Of a stretch of DNA of 64,000 nt, positions 62,001 through 64,000 are shown piece after piece. This stretch comes from Lumnitzera littorea. Lineage: Eukaryota; Streptophyta; Magnoliopsida; Myrtales; Combretaceae. The stretch's first letter is position 1, and each line of letters starts with the position of its first letter. Both the position numbers and the translations under genes were made by a program. The stretch lies in NCBI GenBank assembly GCA_024138015.1, contig JAMXBB010000010.1, forward strand, positions 77,277,689 through 77,341,688, in the 5' to 3' direction. A model generated the notes under the pieces. The model ran no database searches and was not told the origin of the DNA. It saw nothing but the letters and a program-made list of their open reading frames with translations.

Positions 62001-62576
62001 ATACTGCATCTTCAATTTAATTGTGTAGAGATCATGGTGCCTTTTCATTTGTAGCAGGGGGTGGCTGTTAATGTATGTTTTAATTCAATTAGGATTTACA
62101 GGGAAGAGGGTATGTAACTGGCCTCTAAGAGATTCTCTTGATATTTATCATGTTTGGTCAAATAGTGTTAGTTGTCTTTAGGTTTTGGTCAGTAAAGATT
62201 AATTGAGATTGAGCTTTGCATTACTGTTTAAGCCTACAAGACAAAGAATAGTTAGGGAGTATCGAGATGTTATTCAGCATGATCAATCCAATGCTAAAGT
62301 TAGATTGGTATATAAGGAGAGTGATAGTACTTGATTGTAAAATGTAGGTTTTAGCGTGCAAAATATCAAGTAGTTTATCATTGGACGATAGTCTTGTACT
62401 TATAGAAGAGTGGAGCTCACAATGAGAGGAGTTAATAGATAGAAGCTACGTTCTCAAGTATTGGGTAAGGTTGGTAGTCTCATAATCTAATAAGCCTATT
62501 GGTATCTATTAAGTCAAGTCAATAAACCCACTTAATTGTTAAGTTTAAATTTAGACTTCATCATCGAGTAGAGCAT
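59013..62576. other. Unassigned DNA right of the SGF29 fragment
   Basis: The base composition is less extreme than in the repeat region and several short stretches look exon-like (for example around 60470-60520 and 60700-60900, where acidic/basic residues such as KKKEQTVDEIISKVRSA can be read). No family was recognised and no consistent exon chain could be built. It could hold UTR or pseudogene sequence, a lineage-specific gene, or nothing. Confidence 0.35.
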
Positions 62577-62629
62577 GATTGTTACTATTCCTATCGTGTA
62601 GAGCTATTCATTGTAAAGATATTATTGCC

Positions 62630-63512
62630 TTGTTTATTTGAGGGGAATTGGAACTCAATTCCCCTTTTATTCCTTATTATAGTGTTTACTTGGTTTTTTG
62701 TCTTCAAATTGCAATTCCTTAAGAATCCTTATAATGTAAAATCAAGTAATAGAAATTGCTTGATTCAACCAAAGAATTATGATTCCTTACAACATTTCAC
62801 ATTTTTTTCAAAAAATAAGCTCATATTAATTTAACGATGATCGCCACCACTATTATTATTGCCACTACTAACTACTATTGACCACTACTAGTACTGCCAC
62901 AACCATTATTATTACTGCTATTGCCATTGCCACCACTATTGTTGTCACTATAGCAACCATCGCCACCACCACTGCAACCATAAACCCTAGCACCACCGCT
63001 ATCATCACCACCTACTGTCACTGTCACTAACACCATTACCATCACTCTCTGCTGCCACCATCACCCATCACCACTACTATTGCTGTTGTTGCCGTCACCA
63101 CCTTTGATTACTGCTATCACCACTATCACTGCTGTCATCATCATTGCCGTAACTATTCCCACCCTGTGTTTAAGTCGCTACCCCACCACCTTTATCGCCA
63201 TCGCCATCGCCATCGCTACCATTACCGCTATTGCTATTGCTACTGCTATCGCCTTTGACTACCACTCATAACCACCGTCAATCATTACCATCACAATTGA
63301 TTTTCACCACCACCATCACTTATTGCTTTAAAATTATTTGAGAAAAAAAAATGGATTAAAGGTAATTTAGTCATTAAAGTTTTATTATATATTTATTCTT
63401 AAATTATTTATTAATTCAATTAAATAAAGTAACAAGTATTACACTCATATTACATTTCTTAAAAATTCAAATTATATTTTTTTCCCATTTCATGGAATAA
63501 ACAAGCTATTTA
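62630..63512. mobile_element. MITE-like unit carrying a trinucleotide-rich core
   Basis: The left end CTTGTTTATT (62631-62640) and the right end AATAAACAAG (63496-63505) are inverted. Short similar sequences lie outside (ATTATTG on the left, ATTTATTG on the right). The left interior has an inverted GGGGAATTGGAA...CAATTCCCC stem. The centre (62838-63320) is the trinucleotide-rich block. No transposase is present. It is also bordered by a longer direct repeat described separately. Confidence 0.45.
62838..63320. repeat. Degenerate CAC/ATT/GCY trinucleotide block
   Basis: Nearly every third base keeps the pattern (ACC, ATT, GCC, ACT, ATC), with very few G on this strand. In the open frame 63080-63271 it translates to Thr/Ile/Ala-rich low complexity, which is a by-product of the repeat and not a gene. 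Confidence 0.75.
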
Positions 63513-63800
63513 TTGTTACTACTCCTACTATGTAGAGCTATTCATTGTAAAGACACTATAAGCACGGAGAGATGCTGGATTAAAGGATAAGGGAGACCAT
63601 AGTCAATATCATTATAATCACCAAGTCTATGTCATTAACGTATAAAGGAAAAGAAATAGTTGAAATCTAACTTGTTAGTACTCCTATCATAATATTCATT
63701 GATGGGATCTATATCAATTTTTTTTTAGTAATACTTCTTTCCATATAAAAAAGTTGACAAAAAATTGATAACACATATTATGTTGTAGATATTATAATGT

Positions 63801-63814
63801 ATAACACGTGTTAT
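63801..63814. repeat. 14-bp palindrome with G-box core
   Basis: ATAACACGTGTTAT is a perfect palindrome around CACGTG. There is no adjacent gene in view, so a regulatory role is not supported. Confidence 0.6.
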
Positions 63815-63920
63815 GCATAATACATATTATCAATTATGGTCTGGCATTATATATTGCAAATTATGTATATAATTATGATATATTATAGGCAAGACATATA
63901 TAATCTACAATATAATTTAC

Positions 63921-63961
63921 TATATAGATTCGATTATATTTTATATAATCGAATCTATATA
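63921..63961. repeat. 19-bp perfect inverted repeat
   Basis: TATATAGATTCGATTATAT (63921-63939), loop TTT, then its exact reverse complement (63943-63961). It could form a stem-loop and may be the centre or end of a small TA-rich MITE. Confidence 0.85.
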
Positions 63962-64000
63962 TAAATTTCTATCACCAAGTCTATGTCCCTAACGGATAAC

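Larger units (their letters stand above)
62577..63558. repeat. Direct repeat flanking the MITE-like unit
   Basis: ATTGTTACTATTCCTATCG and TGTAGAGCTATTCATTGTAA (about 62579-62617) recur as ATTGTTACTACTCCTACTA and the same second word (about 63514-63554). The copies are about 45 bases long and bracket the MITE-like unit. Confidence 0.75.
63617..63997. repeat. Direct repeat bracketing TA-rich palindromic DNA
   Basis: ATCACCAAGTCTATGTC then TAACG occurs at 63617-63640 and again at 63971-63994. The 330 bases between are TA-rich with several palindromes. Confidence 0.8.

Noticed and set aside
63080..63271. Thr/Ile/Ala-rich ORF
   Set aside because: Produced by the trinucleotide repeat; no start context, family or conservation signal.
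63801..63814. G-box as a promoter element
   Set aside because: It is part of a TA-rich palindromic repeat, with no gene start in view.
1..64000. CRISPR array, operon, or bacterial or phage system
   Set aside because: Introns, LTR elements and plant-specific genes show nuclear plant DNA; no regularly spaced short repeats with unique spacers are present.

Overview
This is a strongly AT-rich plant nuclear window, most likely from a eudicot. The evidence is two intact intron-containing genes with plant-specific or plant-typical products, GT-AG introns, Ty1/copia and Ty3/gypsy LTR retrotransposons, an L1-type LINE tail, a Mutator-like transposase and several MITE-like repeats. Two single N bases (28812 and 46281) sit at abrupt sequence changes and look like joins in a draft assembly. 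I could not identify the species.

Gene-bearing left end (about 1-13.7 kb). A four-exon AWPM-19/PM19-like membrane protein gene (2619-4192, +, 173 aa) has an RY element and an ABRE/G-box about 150 bp upstream of its ATG, which fits ABA/seed-maturation control. An eleven-exon RCC1-repeat (UVR8-like) gene (complement 8580-13673, 395 aa) can be read completely. Its seventh intron contains a 385-bp solo-LTR-like insertion with a CATAT target duplication.

Repeat sea (about 14-57 kb). In order: a long fold-back element (13963-15105); a degenerate LINE 3' end; a ~210-bp tandem duplication; an LTR of a third family; a full-length solo gypsy LTR (18763-21697); a decayed minus-strand copia element (about 22.2-31.9 kb) split inside its integrase by a ~4.8-kb insertion; another third-family LTR with its polypurine tract; a minus-strand gypsy element (33395-45395) with gag, protease, RT, RNase H, integrase and an extra leader ORF before gag; a copia LTR fragment; a dead Mutator-like transposase (47990-49400) carrying a 391-bp MITE with a 10-bp target duplication; and a short-LTR copia element (52461-57268) with clear LTRs, PBS and PPT. 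All three reverse transcriptases have lost an active-site Asp and all three proteases are altered at the active site, so I see no autonomous element.

Right end (about 57.3-64 kb). A C-terminal fragment of an SGF29-like tandem-Tudor gene (57780-59012, +) carries a nonsense codon and a broken splice donor next to each other, so I call it a pseudogene. Beyond it is unassigned sequence, then a trinucleotide-rich block inside a MITE-like unit and TA-rich palindromes.

The two intact genes are not functionally linked as far as the sequence shows. The window reads as a small gene island beside a nested transposon cluster. I found no clearly new biological system. The most unusual items are the extra leader ORF of the gypsy element, the shared-LTR (tandem) arrangement suggested by a PPT on the wrong side of its right LTR, and the layered insertions whose order can be read from target duplications.
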